Source of the DNA: Microbacterium allomyrinae
GTDB taxonomy: Bacteria > Actinomycetota > Actinomycetes > Actinomycetales > Microbacteriaceae
NCBI RefSeq assembly: GCF_020682705.1
Contig: NZ_JAGTTN010000002.1
Coordinates: 124,001-188,000, forward strand
Length of the DNA: 64,000 nucleotides
Reading direction: 5' to 3'
The notes beneath the pieces are model-generated. The model was not told the origin of the DNA. It saw only the letters and a list, made by a program, of their open reading frames with translations, and did not search any database. The first letter of the stretch is position 1, and each line of letters starts with the position of its first letter. Made by a program: the position numbers and the translations under genes. This document shows, piece by piece, positions 1 through 8,984 of the stretch.

Positions 1-2
1 TC

Positions 3-665
3 GGTGACATCGTCACCGACGGCCCGGTCGCGTTCTCGGTCACCCATGACGGGATCACCGTCGACGCACGGCTCCCGATCCCCGGTGCGCACAACGCGAT
101 CAACGCCGCCGGTGCCGTTGCGGTGCTGCTCACCCTCGGGCACTCGCTCGAGCCTGCCGTACGTGCCGTCGAGGGCTTCGCGGGAACGGTCCGCCGCTTC
201 GAACTGCACGGGGTCGAACGCGGTGTCAGCGTCTTCGACGATTACGCGCACCACCCGACCGAGGTCGCCGCGGCTCTCGCCGCCGCCCGCACGGTGATCG
301 GCGACGGCAGGATCATCGCCATTCAGCAGCCGCACACCTACTCGCGGACGCAAGAGATGTACCGCGAGTTCGCGGAGGTGCTCGAGCGGTATGCCGACCA
401 CACCGTCATGCTCGATGTCTACGGCGCCCGTGAAGACCCGGTTCCCGGCGTCACGGGCGAGCTCGTCAGCGGCGCGTTCGCCGATCCTTCGCACGTGCAT
501 TTCGTGGCGGACTGGCAGCAGGCCGCGGACTACACCGCGACGGTCGCCCGCGACGGCGACTATGTCATCACGCTCGGCTGCGGCAACGTCTACCAGATCA
601 TCCCGCAGGTGCTCGATGCCCTCGGGCGCACGCGGGCGGGCGCAGCTCCCGGCTCGGCGGAGTAG
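3..665 (+). CDS. murC: UDP-N-acetylmuramate--L-alanine ligase, C-terminal part (cut by window start)
   Basis: The frame is open from the first bases of the window, so only about the last 220 residues are present. MurC adds L-alanine to UDP-MurNAc in the cytoplasm, the first amino acid of the peptidoglycan stem. The Mur ligase signature [10 protein letters not shown] lies near positions 237-266, followed by the QPHTYSRT segment of the C-terminal Rossmann-like domain. The stop is only 6 nt before the ftsQ start, so the two are probably co-transcribed as part of the dcw cluster. Family assignment is secure. The catalytic ATP-binding N-terminal half lies outside the window. Confidence 0.95.
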   Translation, partial: GDIVTDGPVAFSVTHDGITVDARLPIPGAHNAINAAGAVAVLLTLGHSLEPAVRAVEGFAGTVRRFELHGVERGVSVFDDYAHHPTEVAAALAAARTVIGDGRIIAIQQPHTYSRTQEMYREFAEVLERYADHTVMLDVYGAREDPVPGVTGELVSGAFADPSHVHFVADWQQAADYTATVARDGDYVITLGCGNVYQIIPQVLDALGRTRAGAAPGSAE

Positions 666-671
666 GCGCCG

Positions 672-1742
672 ATGCGCCGCCCGTCGCCGCTGCCGGAACC
701 GCCCAGCGCACCGCCCGGCGCGCAGCAGACCGCGCCGCCCTCGCGGCGCGCGCCCCGCTCCTCCGACGCCGCGCGCGCTGCGGACCAGAAGCCGGGCGAC
801 GCGACGGCGAGTGGCACGACGGATGCTGCGCCTCGCGCTCCGATCGGAGGTGCAGGCCTCACCCCTGACGAGTACGCGACGACGCCTCTCGCGCCTCTCG
901 CCGCTCCGGAGCCGCTGCCGCTTCCTGAAGCGGAGCCGGCCCCCGGAATGACCGGGGATGCCGATGCGGAAGCGCCCGATGTCGGATTCCGCGAGGTGTT
1001 CAGGGCCGCTCGTGCCCGGCGTAAGGCGCTGCGCGCCGAGATCCGCCGCTTCACCGTGCGCCAGCGGCGCCGGCGCGCGCTGTGGATCGGAATCACGGCA
1101 TCTGTTCTGGTGCTCGCGCTCGCGACGATCGGTGCCGCCTACAGCCCTCTTTTCGCCGTCGAGCGGATCGTCGTCGTCGGTGCTGTCCAGCTCGACGCCG
1201 CCGAGGTCGCAGACGCACTGTCGGAGCAGATCGGCACGCCGCTGCCTCTCGTCGACGAGAGCGCCGTCAAGGCGGAACTGGTGGCGTTCCCGCTCGTCGA
1301 GTCCTACACGCTCGAGGCTCGCCCGCCGCACGACCTGGTCGTGCGGATCGTCGAGCGCACCCCGATCGGCCTCATCGAGACCCGCGCCGGGTACACCCTC
1401 GTCGATGCGGCAGGCGTCGCCCTCTCGACGACGGCCGAACCCGGCGCCGGAGTACCCGTGCTGACGATCACGGGTGGCGTCGACTCCGACGCATTCGAGG
1501 CTGCCGGCCAGGTCATGCGTTCGCTTCCCGATGAGATCCGGGCGCAGGTCACTGCCGTATCCGCCTCGACGCCGGATGACGTCACGCTCACGCTCGGCGG
1601 CACGAACACGCAGGTCGTGTGGGGGAGCGCCGAGGACTCGGCCAGGAAGGCGATGGTGCTCCAGAAGGCGATGGATGCGCGCCCGCCGGCCGATGTCGTC
1701 AGCTACGACGTCTCCTCGCCGCAGGCCATCGTCGTCCGCTGA
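672..1742 (+). CDS. ftsQ: Cell division protein FtsQ (DivIB)
   Basis: A 356-residue bitopic membrane protein of the divisome that links FtsB/FtsL to septal peptidoglycan synthesis. It has a long Pro/Ala-rich cytoplasmic tail (about residues 1-135) ending in an Arg-rich stretch, one transmembrane helix (about 136-157) and then an extracytoplasmic POTRA domain. The POTRA begins with the typical FAVERIVVVGAVQL strand-turn and is followed by the beta-rich FtsQ domain with IVERTPIGLIE. The tail is longer than in many orthologues, as is common in Microbacteriaceae. It follows murC by 6 nt and precedes ftsZ, the conserved dcw order. Several downstream starts are possible, but the first ATG gives the expected topology. 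Confidence 0.93.
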   Translation: MRRPSPLPEPPSAPPGAQQTAPPSRRAPRSSDAARAADQKPGDATASGTTDAAPRAPIGGAGLTPDEYATTPLAPLAAPEPLPLPEAEPAPGMTGDADAEAPDVGFREVFRAARARRKALRAEIRRFTVRQRRRRALWIGITASVLVLALATIGAAYSPLFAVERIVVVGAVQLDAAEVADALSEQIGTPLPLVDESAVKAELVAFPLVESYTLEARPPHDLVVRIVERTPIGLIETRAGYTLVDAAGVALSTTAEPGAGVPVLTITGGVDSDAFEAAGQVMRSLPDEIRAQVTAVSASTPDDVTLTLGGTNTQVVWGSAEDSARKAMVLQKAMDARPPADVVSYDVSSPQAIVVR

Positions 1743-1929
1743 CGCCTCTGCGGCGGCGCTGAGTCGCCTCGGGCAGGCAATTCTGTGCGGGATGTCGCGA
1801 CACGCCCGTGTCGCTCCGCGCGCGGGAGCGGCATCCGCATACTTTCAACTCAGGAATTGCATACCGGGCAATTCTTTATACCTCTACTAGAGGTTGAAGG
1901 TTTACAGGTCCAGGGCTACGGAGGCCGGC
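1743..1929 (+). promoter_or_regulatory. ftsQ-ftsZ intergenic leader with two inverted repeats
   Basis: This 187-bp gap is much more AT-rich near its 3' end than the flanking genes. It holds a perfect 7-bp inverted repeat (GAATTGC at 1854-1860, GCAATTC at 1868-1874) and a second one, CCTCT-act-AGAGG, at 1881-1893. A palindrome TGTCGCGACA lies at 1793-1802. A Shine-Dalgarno GGAG sits just ahead of the ftsZ ATG. ftsZ commonly has its own promoters in this gap in actinobacteria, so a promoter with an operator is plausible. No exact -10/-35 pair is claimed. Confidence 0.45.
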
Positions 1930-3087
1930 ATGAGCCAGAACCAGAACTACCTCGCCGTCATCAAGGTGGTCGGCGTGGGCGGCGGCGGCGTGAACGCCGT
2001 CAACCGCATGATCGATCTCGGCCTGCGTGGCGTCGAGTTCATCGCCATCAACACCGACGCCCAGGCGCTGCTCATGAGCGACGCCGACGTCAAGCTCGAC
2101 GTGGGCCGCGAGCTCACCCGCGGACTCGGCGCAGGAGCCGACCCCGAGGTCGGCAGGCGCGCCGCCGAGGACCACGCCGAGGAGATCGAAGAGGCCCTGC
2201 GCGGCGCCGACATGGTCTTCGTCACCGCGGGCGAGGGCGGCGGCACGGGCACCGGTGGTGCCCCCGTGGTCGCCAAGATCGCGAAGTCGATCGGTGCGCT
2301 CACCATCGGCGTGGTGACGAAGCCCTTCTCCTTCGAGGGGCGCCGTCGTCAGCAGCAGGCCGAGACCGGTGTGGCCAAGCTGAAGGAAGAGGTCGACACC
2401 CTCATCGTGGTGCCGAACGACCGTCTTCTCGAGATCAGCGATCGCGGCATCTCGATGATCGAGGCCTTCGCGACCGCCGACCAGGTGCTCCTCGCGGGTG
2501 TGCAGGGCATCACCGACCTCATCACGACGCCCGGTCTCATCAACCTCGACTTCGCCGATGTCAAGTCGGTCATGCAGGGCGCCGGTTCGGCGCTCATGGG
2601 GATCGGCTCGGCCCGCGGCGCGGATCGCGCCATCAAGGCCGCCGAGCTCGCCGTCGAATCGCCACTGCTGGAAGCCTCGATCGAGGGCGCGCACGGCGTG
2701 CTGCTGTCGATCCAGGGCGGGTCGAACCTCGGCATCTTCGAGATCAACGACGCCGCGCAGCTGGTGAAGGAGGCCGCGCACCCCGAGGCCAACATCATCT
2801 TCGGCACGGTCATCGACGACACGCTCGGCGACGAGGTCCGCGTCACGGTCATCGCGGCCGGCTTCGACGGCGGAGAGCCCCAGACGCGCATCGAGCCGAT
2901 CACGGCTTCGCGTGTCGTGACGGCTTCGGCGCCCGCGCTCCCGGTCACGTCGGCCGACGACGCGGCCAAGGACCGCGACGTCGTGGAGACGCCCGTCCCA
3001 GTCTCGGTCGGCGCAGCCGTGCCGGACTCGTCGTATGACTCCGCATTCGGCGACGACGACCTCGACATTCCCGACTTCCTGAAGTAA
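1930..3087 (+). CDS. ftsZ: Cell division GTPase FtsZ
   Basis: A tubulin-like GTPase of 385 residues that polymerises into the Z ring at midcell. The start is the ATG at 1930, giving [20 protein letters not shown], with GGAG about 7 nt upstream. A TTG-initiated extension in the same frame to 1894 is rejected. The tubulin signature GGGTGTG is near residue 100 and the T7-loop region follows. The protein ends in the conserved acidic tail [10 protein letters not shown], the docking peptide for SepF and other partners. The linker between core and tail is short. Downstream ylmE, sepF and divIVA match the actinobacterial division cluster. Confidence 0.98.
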   Translation: MSQNQNYLAVIKVVGVGGGGVNAVNRMIDLGLRGVEFIAINTDAQALLMSDADVKLDVGRELTRGLGAGADPEVGRRAAEDHAEEIEEALRGADMVFVTAGEGGGTGTGGAPVVAKIAKSIGALTIGVVTKPFSFEGRRRQQQAETGVAKLKEEVDTLIVVPNDRLLEISDRGISMIEAFATADQVLLAGVQGITDLITTPGLINLDFADVKSVMQGAGSALMGIGSARGADRAIKAAELAVESPLLEASIEGAHGVLLSIQGGSNLGIFEINDAAQLVKEAAHPEANIIFGTVIDDTLGDEVRVTVIAAGFDGGEPQTRIEPITASRVVTASAPALPVTSADDAAKDRDVVETPVPVSVGAAVPDSSYDSAFGDDDLDIPDFLK

Positions 3088-3111
3088 CTCTTCGACAGGC
3101 TCAAGAACCGC

Positions 3112-3798
3112 ATGGAGGATCTCTCCGTCCGCCTCGCGACGGTCGACGACGCGATAGCGGGTGCCGCGCGCGCGGCGGGCAGGGATCCGTCCGAACTCAC
3201 GCGCATCGTCGTCACGAAGTTCCACCCCGCCGCACTCGTCCGAGAACTGTATGCACTCGGCGTGCGCGACGTGGGGGAGAACAGGCAGCAGGAGTTCAGC
3301 ACCAAGGCCGACGAGGTCGCCGACCTCGACGGCCTCCGCTGGCACTTCATCGGGCAGATCCAAACCAACAAGGCGCGAGCGGTGAGGGCCGCGGGGACCG
3401 TCGTGCACTCACTCGACCGCACGCGCCTCGCCGACGCGCTGCACGCCGCCGCCGAACCCGGTGACTCGGTACTCGACGTACTGCTGCAGGTGAACCTCAC
3501 CGACGATCCCGGCCGGGGCGGCATCGCCCCGGCCGACCTCGAATCGCTCGCCGCGCACGCGCACGCGCTGGCGTCGTTGCGAGTGCGGGGAGTGATGGCG
3601 GTCGCGCCTCTGGAGGAACCGGCCGCCGACGCGTTCGAGCGGCTGCAGGGCTACTCCGAAACGGTCCGCTCGGTCGTGGTGGACGCGGTCTGGATCTCGG
3701 CGGGCATGACCGCCGACTATGTCGAAGCGATCGCATGCGGCGCGACACACCTGCGGATCGGCTCGGCAATCACGGGCCCCCGCCCCGAACGCGGTTAA
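3112..3798 (+). CDS. YggS/YlmE family pyridoxal-phosphate homeostasis protein
   Basis: A 228-residue single-domain alanine-racemase-fold protein that binds PLP without a known racemase activity and affects vitamin B6 and amino acid homeostasis. The PLP lysine is in [12 protein letters not shown] (about residue 36), followed by VGENRQQE and the [14 protein letters not shown] motif typical of the family. The C-terminal [13 protein letters not shown] and [10 protein letters not shown] segments form the phosphate-binding end. It sits 24 nt after ftsZ, as ylmE does in many Gram-positives, and is probably in the same transcript. Confidence 0.93.
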   Translation: MEDLSVRLATVDDAIAGAARAAGRDPSELTRIVVTKFHPAALVRELYALGVRDVGENRQQEFSTKADEVADLDGLRWHFIGQIQTNKARAVRAAGTVVHSLDRTRLADALHAAAEPGDSVLDVLLQVNLTDDPGRGGIAPADLESLAAHAHALASLRVRGVMAVAPLEEPAADAFERLQGYSETVRSVVVDAVWISAGMTADYVEAIACGATHLRIGSAITGPRPERG

Positions 3799-3830
3799 CC
3801 TCGGAACAGATGAGCACTACGGAGGATGCG

Positions 3831-4292
3831 ATGTCGAACCCGCTCAAGAAGACCATGGTTTACCTGGGCCTCGCCGATGAGGAAGAGATCTATGAAGAGC
3901 CGACGCCCCAGCCGCGCGGTCGCAAGACCGATGCGGTCGTCGAGAGGGCGGCGCCCGTGACGCCGATCCACCGTCCTGCCGTCGTGCGCCAGCCGGTACC
4001 GCAGGCGATCAGCGAGATCCTGACCGTCCACCCCAAGCAGTACCGTGACGCGCAGGTCATCGCAGAGAACTTCCGGGACGGCATCCCGGTCATCATCAAC
4101 CTCTCGCAGATGAGCGACGCCGATGCGCGCCGACTCATCGATTTCGCGAGCGGGCTGTCGCTCGGCCTCTATGGCCGCATCGAGCGCGTGACGAGCAAGG
4201 TCTTCCTGCTCTCGCCCGAGAACGTCGCCGTTTCGGGCGACGGCGCGGTCGCGCAGGCGGATCCGGACTCGGTTCCGTTCTCGCAGCCGTAA
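3831..4292 (+). CDS. sepF: Cell division protein SepF
   Basis: A 153-residue cytoplasmic protein that anchors FtsZ to the membrane and aligns Z-ring filaments. The start is the ATG at 3831 because GGAGG lies 5 nt upstream and the product begins with the conserved amphipathic membrane-binding helix [14 protein letters not shown]. After a charged linker, the SepF core from about residue 65 contains [20 protein letters not shown] and ends with [12 protein letters not shown]. The start lies 33 nt after the YlmE stop. It is the essential FtsZ anchor in actinobacteria that lack FtsA. Confidence 0.96.
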   Translation: MSNPLKKTMVYLGLADEEEIYEEPTPQPRGRKTDAVVERAAPVTPIHRPAVVRQPVPQAISEILTVHPKQYRDAQVIAENFRDGIPVIINLSQMSDADARRLIDFASGLSLGLYGRIERVTSKVFLLSPENVAVSGDGAVAQADPDSVPFSQP

Positions 4293-4301
4293 TCTGACTA
4301 C

Positions 4302-4601
4302 GTGGCTGTCGTCCAACTCATCGCATCGATCCTCAATCTCGCGCTGCTCCTTTATGTCTTCGTGTTGCTCGCGCGGCTGATCATCGACTGGATCCCGTTC
4401 TTCAACCGCGAATGGCGCCCACGCGGCGCCGGTCTCGTCGCGGCAGAACTCGTCTACACCGTCACGGATCCGCCGATCAGGCTGTTCCGGCGCTTCATCC
4501 CACCATTGCGAGTCGGAGCGATCGCGATCGACTTCGGCTTCGCGCTGACGATGCTGCTCTGCTTCATCCTGCTCAGCGTCACCCGCGCGATCGCCGGTTG
4601 A
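4302..4601 (+). CDS. YggT family membrane protein
   Basis: A small 99-residue integral membrane protein with a GTG start. Two hydrophobic segments (about residues 5-28 and 72-95) flank a loop with the conserved TDPPIRLFRRFIPP motif of YggT proteins. The position between sepF and divIVA is conserved in Gram-positive division clusters. The molecular role is not settled. Links to cation homeostasis and to divisome placement have been proposed for the family. It starts 9 nt after sepF, so it is likely co-transcribed. Confidence 0.9.
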   Translation: MAVVQLIASILNLALLLYVFVLLARLIIDWIPFFNREWRPRGAGLVAAELVYTVTDPPIRLFRRFIPPLRVGAIAIDFGFALTMLLCFILLSVTRAIAG

Positions 4602-4736
4602 CCGATCCTGCCGACTGCGGCATGGTCGTCTTCGACACGCTCGGATGCCGCGGCTATGCTTGCCTGAGGCGGTCGGCCTCAGCCGGTCGGCCACCGACAT
4701 CGGCCAGCGACCAGACCGCTCGAAAGAGGAATCACC

Positions 4737-5309
4737 ATGGCATTGACCCCCGATGACGTCGTCACCAAGCAGTTCCAGCACGTCCGCTTCAAGGAGGGGT
4801 TCGATCCCGACGAGGTCGACGACTTCCTCGACGAGATCGTGGTGGAGTGGCGAAAGACGATCGCGGAGAACGATGAGCTGAAGGCCAAGCTCGCGGCGTA
4901 CGAGTCGAGTTCCTCGACTCCTGCTGCAGAGCCCGCCGCCGCCGCTCCGGCAGCCGTGGCTGAGGCGCCTCTCGCGAGCGGTCCCGCCGCCAGCGCGGGC
5001 ATCATCGAACTCGCCCAGCGCCTGCACGACGAGCACGTCGCCGAAGGCATCGCCCAGCGCGACCAGCTCGTCTCCGATGCAAAGGCGCAGGCTGCCTCCA
5101 TCGTCTCCGAGGCCGAGACCCGTGGCCGCGAAGAGCTCGCGAAGCTCGACCGCGAGCGCACGACGCTCGAGAGCCGCATCTCCGAGCTCCGCACGTTCGA
5201 GCGCGACTATCGCGCTCAGCTGCGCAGCTACATCGAGGGCAAGCTGCGTGACCTCGAGACCACGACGACGACCTCTGGCGCCCAGCCGGTCTCGGCGCTC
5301 GGTCTCTAA
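4737..5309 (+). CDS. divIVA: DivIVA/Wag31 polar growth scaffold
   Basis: A 190-residue coiled-coil protein that marks cell poles and recruits the elongation machinery in actinobacteria. The N-terminal DivIVA domain is clear: [20 protein letters not shown], then [14 protein letters not shown] with the membrane-insertion residues near the start. An Ala/Pro-rich linker (about 55-85) precedes a long coiled coil (about 90-175) rich in Glu, Arg and Leu. The start ATG at 4737 has AAAGAGGA upstream. The 135-bp gap before it could hold its own promoter. Confidence 0.95.
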   Translation: MALTPDDVVTKQFQHVRFKEGFDPDEVDDFLDEIVVEWRKTIAENDELKAKLAAYESSSSTPAAEPAAAAPAAVAEAPLASGPAASAGIIELAQRLHDEHVAEGIAQRDQLVSDAKAQAASIVSEAETRGREELAKLDRERTTLESRISELRTFERDYRAQLRSYIEGKLRDLETTTTTSGAQPVSALGL

Positions 5310-5318
5310 GCCGAGCCT

Positions 5319-5954
5319 TTGACAGCCCGACCTCCCCTTCGTCAGGCGGCGGCCGGCACCATCATCGCGATCCTCGCGGCGCTGGTGCTGGCCGCCGACC
5401 AGTTGGCGAAGCATTTCGCTCTCGAGAATCTGCCCTACCAAGAGCCGGTTCACGTCATCGGCGACTTTCTGATCTTCTACCTGACGCGCAATCCTGGTGC
5501 CGCTTTCTCGCTCGGCGAGGAGGTCACGTGGATCTTCACCATCGCGCTGGCCGCGGTCGCGATCACGATCGTGTGGCTGGCGGCGACACGAGTGAAGTCA
5601 CGCCTGTGGGCTGTGGGTCTCGGCCTCCTCCTCGGCGGTGTGCTCGGCAACCTCACCGATCGACTGCTGCGCGAACCGGGCTTCGCGATCGGCCACGTCG
5701 TCGACTTCATCAACACACCCTGGATGATGCCGGCGATCTACAACGTCGCCGACATCTTCATCGTGTCGATGATGATCGGCGTCGCGCTCCTGGTTCTCGT
5801 CGGACTCCGTCTCGACGGCACACGCGAGCAGCGCGCTGCGACGACGACCGAGGAGACCGCCGGCGAGGACTCCGACGTCGCGACTCCGGGCGCGATCGAG
5901 CCCGACGCCGACTCGACGACGGATGCCGCGGCATCCGATTCCCCAAAGGACTGA
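5319..5954 (+). CDS. lspA: Lipoprotein signal peptidase (signal peptidase II)
   Basis: An inner-membrane aspartyl protease that cleaves prolipoprotein signal peptides after diacylglyceryl transfer. It has four hydrophobic segments. The two catalytic aspartates are seen in GNLTDRL and YNVADIF, and TRNPGAAFS is the conserved second motif. The only plausible start is the TTG at 5319, 9 nt after divIVA. A hydrophilic Asp/Thr-rich C-terminal tail of about 45 residues extends past the catalytic core, longer than in E. coli LspA. Its end carries the 16-bp palindrome GGATGCCGCGGCATCC (5921-5936). Co-transcription with the next pseudouridine synthase gene is likely (5-nt gap). Confidence 0.95.
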   Translation: MTARPPLRQAAAGTIIAILAALVLAADQLAKHFALENLPYQEPVHVIGDFLIFYLTRNPGAAFSLGEEVTWIFTIALAAVAITIVWLAATRVKSRLWAVGLGLLLGGVLGNLTDRLLREPGFAIGHVVDFINTPWMMPAIYNVADIFIVSMMIGVALLVLVGLRLDGTREQRAATTTEETAGEDSDVATPGAIEPDADSTTDAAASDSPKD

Positions 5955-5959
5955 CCGAC

Positions 5960-6880
5960 GTGGAATCACGCAGCCTTCCGGTGCCGGACGGGCTCGACGG
6001 CACGCGGGTCGATGCAGCTCTCGCGAAGATGCTCGGCTTCTCACGCACATTCGCCGCGGACGTCGCCGAGGCCGGGGGAGTCGTGATGGACGGGCGCACG
6101 CTCGCCAAGTCCGACAAGCTGCGCGGCGGCTCGTGGCTCGACGTGACGTGGGCTCCGAAAGAGGAGCCGCGGATCATTCCCGTCGAGGTTCCCGACCTCG
6201 GCATCGTCTTCGACGACGATGACATCGTCGTGGTGGACAAGCCCTCGGGAGTCGCGGCCCACCCCTCGATCGGCTGGGAGGGTCCGACCGTGCTCGGCGC
6301 CCTCGCCGCAGGCGGGTACCGCATCGCGACGACCGGCGCTGCCGAAAGGCAGGGCGTCGTACACCGCCTCGATGTCGGCACGAGCGGCCTGATGGTCGTC
6401 GCCAAGACCGAGAGCGCCTACACCGCACTCAAGCGCGCCTTCAAGGAGCGCGAAGTCGAGAAGATCTATCACGCTGTGGTGCAGGGGCATCCCGACCCGC
6501 TGGCCGGCACGATCGACGCGCCGATCGGCCGCCATCAGACCCACTCATGGAAGTTCGCCGTCACACCCGATGGCAAGGACTCCGTCACCCACTACGAGAC
6601 GCTCGAGGCATTTCCCGGTGCGTCGCTGCTCGAGATCCACCTCGAGACGGGGAGAACGCACCAGATCCGCGTGCATATGGCCGCACACCGGCATCCCTGC
6701 ATCGGCGACCCCCTCTATGGGGCCGACCCGACGATGTCGGCCCGGCTCGGCCTCACGCGGCAGTGGCTGCACGCACACGAACTCTCGTTCGCGCACCCGG
6801 CGACGGGGGACTGGGTCACCTTCGGATCGCCGTATCCCGCCGATCTCCAGTACGCTCTCGACGCTCTGCGCGACGACTGA
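5960..6880 (+). CDS. RluA/RluD family pseudouridine synthase
   Basis: A 306-residue RNA pseudouridine synthase. A GTG at 5960, 5 nt after lspA, is chosen because the product then begins with the S4-like RNA-binding domain ([18 protein letters not shown]). The catalytic domain holds the RluA motif [15 protein letters not shown] with the nucleophilic aspartate, plus [13 protein letters not shown] and the [12 protein letters not shown] motif. The family modifies 23S rRNA uridines such as 1911/1915/1917 in E. coli. The exact targets here cannot be read from sequence. The lspA-rluD pair is conserved in many bacteria. Confidence 0.92.
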   Translation: MESRSLPVPDGLDGTRVDAALAKMLGFSRTFAADVAEAGGVVMDGRTLAKSDKLRGGSWLDVTWAPKEEPRIIPVEVPDLGIVFDDDDIVVVDKPSGVAAHPSIGWEGPTVLGALAAGGYRIATTGAAERQGVVHRLDVGTSGLMVVAKTESAYTALKRAFKEREVEKIYHAVVQGHPDPLAGTIDAPIGRHQTHSWKFAVTPDGKDSVTHYETLEAFPGASLLEIHLETGRTHQIRVHMAAHRHPCIGDPLYGADPTMSARLGLTRQWLHAHELSFAHPATGDWVTFGSPYPADLQYALDALRDD

Positions 6881-6892
6881 CGCAGATCCGCG

Positions 6893-7369
6893 TCAGCGGC
6901 CGCCCTCGAACCGCGCGACGTCGTCTTCACCGATCGCGAGCGCGATCCGGCGGCGCATGTCGGAGTGCTCGAGGGACGGAAGTGCATCGAGGTCGTACCA
7001 CCCGACCTCGGTCATCTCACCGTCTGCGGGGTACGGGTCGCCCGACACCCACGCGCAGCGGAACACGAGGTCGAGGTAGTCCACCTGGTCGCCGTGGCCG
7101 TAGACCACGCGCGGGAGCTGGTGCACCCAGGCCAGGCGCTCGACGCGGCATACGACACCGGCCTCTTCGAGGGTCTCGCGCACGGCCGCGTCGGCGGGCT
7201 CCTCGCCGGGGTCGACGATGCCGGTGATCGGCGTGAGTGCGCCGTTGTCGCTGCGGCGCCCGAGCAGTACCTTCTCATCGCGGAAGACCACGGCGGTCAC
7301 ACCGACGAGGGGCAGCGGGTCGGTGCCGATCTTGCGGCGCAGGTCCAAAACGAAGTCAGGGGTGGCCAT
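6893..7369 (-). CDS. Nudix hydrolase
   Basis: A 158-residue cytoplasmic pyrophosphohydrolase. The Nudix box is complete: GIVDPGEEPADAAVRETLEE followed by AG, with the REx2EE metal-binding residues. The start is the ATG whose complement ends at 7369 (MATPDFVLDLRRKIGTDPLP). Earlier in-frame codons would extend into the inverted repeat upstream. The substrate is unknown. Such proteins with an N-terminal LVGVTAVVF strand are often annotated as NUDIX domain-containing. It converges with the pseudouridine synthase gene (12-bp gap) and is divergent from a GNAT gene. Confidence 0.9.
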   Translation of the reverse strand: MATPDFVLDLRRKIGTDPLPLVGVTAVVFRDEKVLLGRRSDNGALTPITGIVDPGEEPADAAVRETLEEAGVVCRVERLAWVHQLPRVVYGHGDQVDYLDLVFRCAWVSGDPYPADGEMTEVGWYDLDALPSLEHSDMRRRIALAIGEDDVARFEGGR

Positions 7370-7403
7370 GTTCCTCACCCTAAGCCGCTGAGGTGCTGTC
7401 GAA

Positions 7404-7452
7404 AGTGCACGAACCGCGCTCGCGGAGCGGACCTCGTCGCAGTTCGTGCACT
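7404..7452. repeat. 11-bp inverted repeat between Nudix and GNAT genes
   Basis: AGTGCACGAAC (7404-7414) is the perfect complement of GTTCGTGCACT (7442-7452), separated by 27 nt that themselves contain a small GC palindrome. It lies in the 127-bp divergent promoter region, so it could be an operator for either gene, or a cruciform or repetitive element. Confidence 0.55.
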
Positions 7453-7496
7453 CTCGGCGGGTTGTCGATGTCGGATGCCGAGAGCAGAGTGTTCGC

Positions 7497-8069
7497 ATGG
7501 CGATCCAGGTGCGGCCGGCAACCGTGTTCGACGACGTCGCGGCGGTCGTCGGGCCCAAGAACCCCGGGTCGAACGTGTGCTTCTGCCTGAGCTACCGCAT
7601 TTCGAGCAAGGAGAACCTCGCGCTGCGCGGTCCTGAGCGCTCAGAGCGCGTGCGCCGGCTGATTGCGGAGGAGGGGCCGATCGGAGTCCTCGCCTACGAC
7701 GGCGATGACGTGGTGGGCTGGGCCGCCGTGGCACCCCGCTCCCGTACCCATTTCGCGACGTTCCGCAAGATTCCACACGTCGATGAGCTGGACGTGTGGT
7801 CGCTGTGGTGCTTCCGGGTGCGACCCGGCCATCGCAAGCAGGGAATCATGCACTCGCTCATCGACGGAGCCGTCGCCTTCGCGAAGGACAGCGGCGCCCC
7901 GGCGGTCGAGGGCTACCCCGTCGACAACGGCGAGTCGAGGGTGGACCTCACGATGGCGTACGTCGGCACGCGTCGTCTCTTCGAGAAGGCCGGGTTCGCC
8001 AAAGCGGCAGACACGGAATCGGTGCTCTCCGGGTTCCCTCGCGTGCTCATGCGGCGGGACCTGAGCTGA
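7497..8069 (+). CDS. GNAT family N-acetyltransferase
   Basis: A 190-residue acetyl-CoA-dependent acyltransferase of the GNAT fold. The start is the ATG at 7497 (MAIQVRPATVFDDVAAVVG). The acetyl-CoA pyrophosphate-binding motif A appears as CFRVRPGHRKQGIMHSLIDG, matching the R/Q-x-x-G-x-G/A pattern in degenerate form. An early cysteine-rich stretch NVCFCLSYR is typical of a GNAT subfamily seen in actinobacteria. The substrate is unknown. It is divergent from the Nudix gene and followed by a DinB-like gene. Confidence 0.85.
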   Translation: MAIQVRPATVFDDVAAVVGPKNPGSNVCFCLSYRISSKENLALRGPERSERVRRLIAEEGPIGVLAYDGDDVVGWAAVAPRSRTHFATFRKIPHVDELDVWSLWCFRVRPGHRKQGIMHSLIDGAVAFAKDSGAPAVEGYPVDNGESRVDLTMAYVGTRRLFEKAGFAKAADTESVLSGFPRVLMRRDLS

Positions 8070-8165
8070 GCTCGACCATCGCGCCGTAGCTGCGGCATGT
8101 GCTGATGTCGGTGATCGCCCCTAGCGTGAGACTCGTGAAGGACCTCCTGCGTCGCCGTCTCACCC

Positions 8166-8585
8166 GTGCCAAACGCCCTGTACCTCGACTTCGTCGATGC
8201 GCTCACCGCCGAGCACCTGGGCTCGCGACTCCCCGGCCTGCCGTCCGACACCGTCGGGCATCAGCTGTGGTGCGTTCTCGGCGCCCGCGAGAGCTACCCG
8301 CCTGCCGCCCGCGCGGGCGAATGGCAGGGCTTCACGAGCCCGGTCACGGCGGCGCAGACCACGCATCCCGCGGTCCTGCGCACGGCGCTCGTTCAGACCG
8401 CGGCTGACGTCGACGAGTGGGTCGCGGGCATCGACGCCGAAGACGAGGCGTCCTTCTCCTATGTCCTTTCGCTGCTCGAGCACGAGACTCAGCATCAGGG
8501 GCAGCTCATCCGCTTTCTCTACGGCCTGCGGATCGCTCGGCCGCAGTCCTGGCAGCAGCAGTACGCCCTCGACGAGGACTTCTGA
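8166..8585 (+). CDS. DinB-like four-helix metalloenzyme-fold protein
   Basis: A 139-residue protein with a GTG start. The family has a four-helix bundle with a three-histidine metal site. The candidate C-terminal histidines are in LLEHETQHQGQLIRFLYGLR, matching the DinB/YfiT HxxxH pattern, and an earlier one is in VGHQLWCVLG. Family members act as thiol transferases or are uncharacterised. No specific substrate is inferred here. It lies just ahead of a broken sigma-factor gene. Confidence 0.75.
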   Translation: MPNALYLDFVDALTAEHLGSRLPGLPSDTVGHQLWCVLGARESYPPAARAGEWQGFTSPVTAAQTTHPAVLRTALVQTAADVDEWVAGIDAEDEASFSYVLSLLEHETQHQGQLIRFLYGLRIARPQSWQQQYALDEDF

Positions 8586-8626
8586 GAAAACGTGAACCAC
8601 GTGCGCAGCATCCGGCAATACCTGAT

Positions 8627-8902
8627 GTGAGTACAGACAGCGAGATCATCCGCCGGTCCCTCGACGCGCCCTCCGTGTTCGCGGAGCTGTTCGGGCGGCA
8701 CGCGCGAGTGGTCGGCGCGTTCGCCGCGCGGCGGGTGGGATCGGAAGCCGCCGAGGACGTGAGTGTGCCGGACGGCGGCGCGCCGGTGTACGGAATCGGA
8801 AGTTCTCGCCGGCACGCCGGGGCGCGGCATCCGGGACCGGCGTGTCGCCGAAGCCCTCCGATTCTGTGCACCAGCACAGGGGAACTTTCGATCTCTGGTT
8901 GA
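8627..8902 (+). pseudogene. Truncated ECF sigma factor remnant
   Basis: A GTG at 8627 opens a 91-codon frame. Its first 46 or so residues read like the start of ECF sigma region 2 (SEIIRRSLDAPSVFAELFGR, then HARVVGAFAARRVGSEAAED). Homology stops at about 8760, exactly where intact proteins would continue with the -10-recognition helix. The rest (SVPDGGAPVYG onward) is unrelated and lies over a 35-bp imperfect inverted repeat. Regions 2.3-4 are absent, so it cannot be a working sigma factor. It is inferred to be a decayed gene cut by a deletion or insertion. The rest of the 8586-8984 gap shows no other gene. Confidence 0.65.
8786..8871. repeat. 35-bp imperfect inverted repeat at the sigma-factor break
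   Basis: The arm at 8786-8820 (starting GTGTACGGAATCGGA) pairs with 8837-8871 (ending TCCGATTCTGTGCAC) at 28 of 35 positions, with a 16-nt loop. It lies directly after the point where sigma homology ends. It could be the end structure of a small mobile repeat, or a structured RNA. No poly-T follows, so a simple terminator is less likely. Confidence 0.7.
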
Positions 8903-8984
8903 AGGTGAAGTGACATCACGGTGCAATCCGATGGCGGCGCGCGAGCCCGGCCGGAGCGTCGGTGGGCGTCCGTAGACTCGATCC

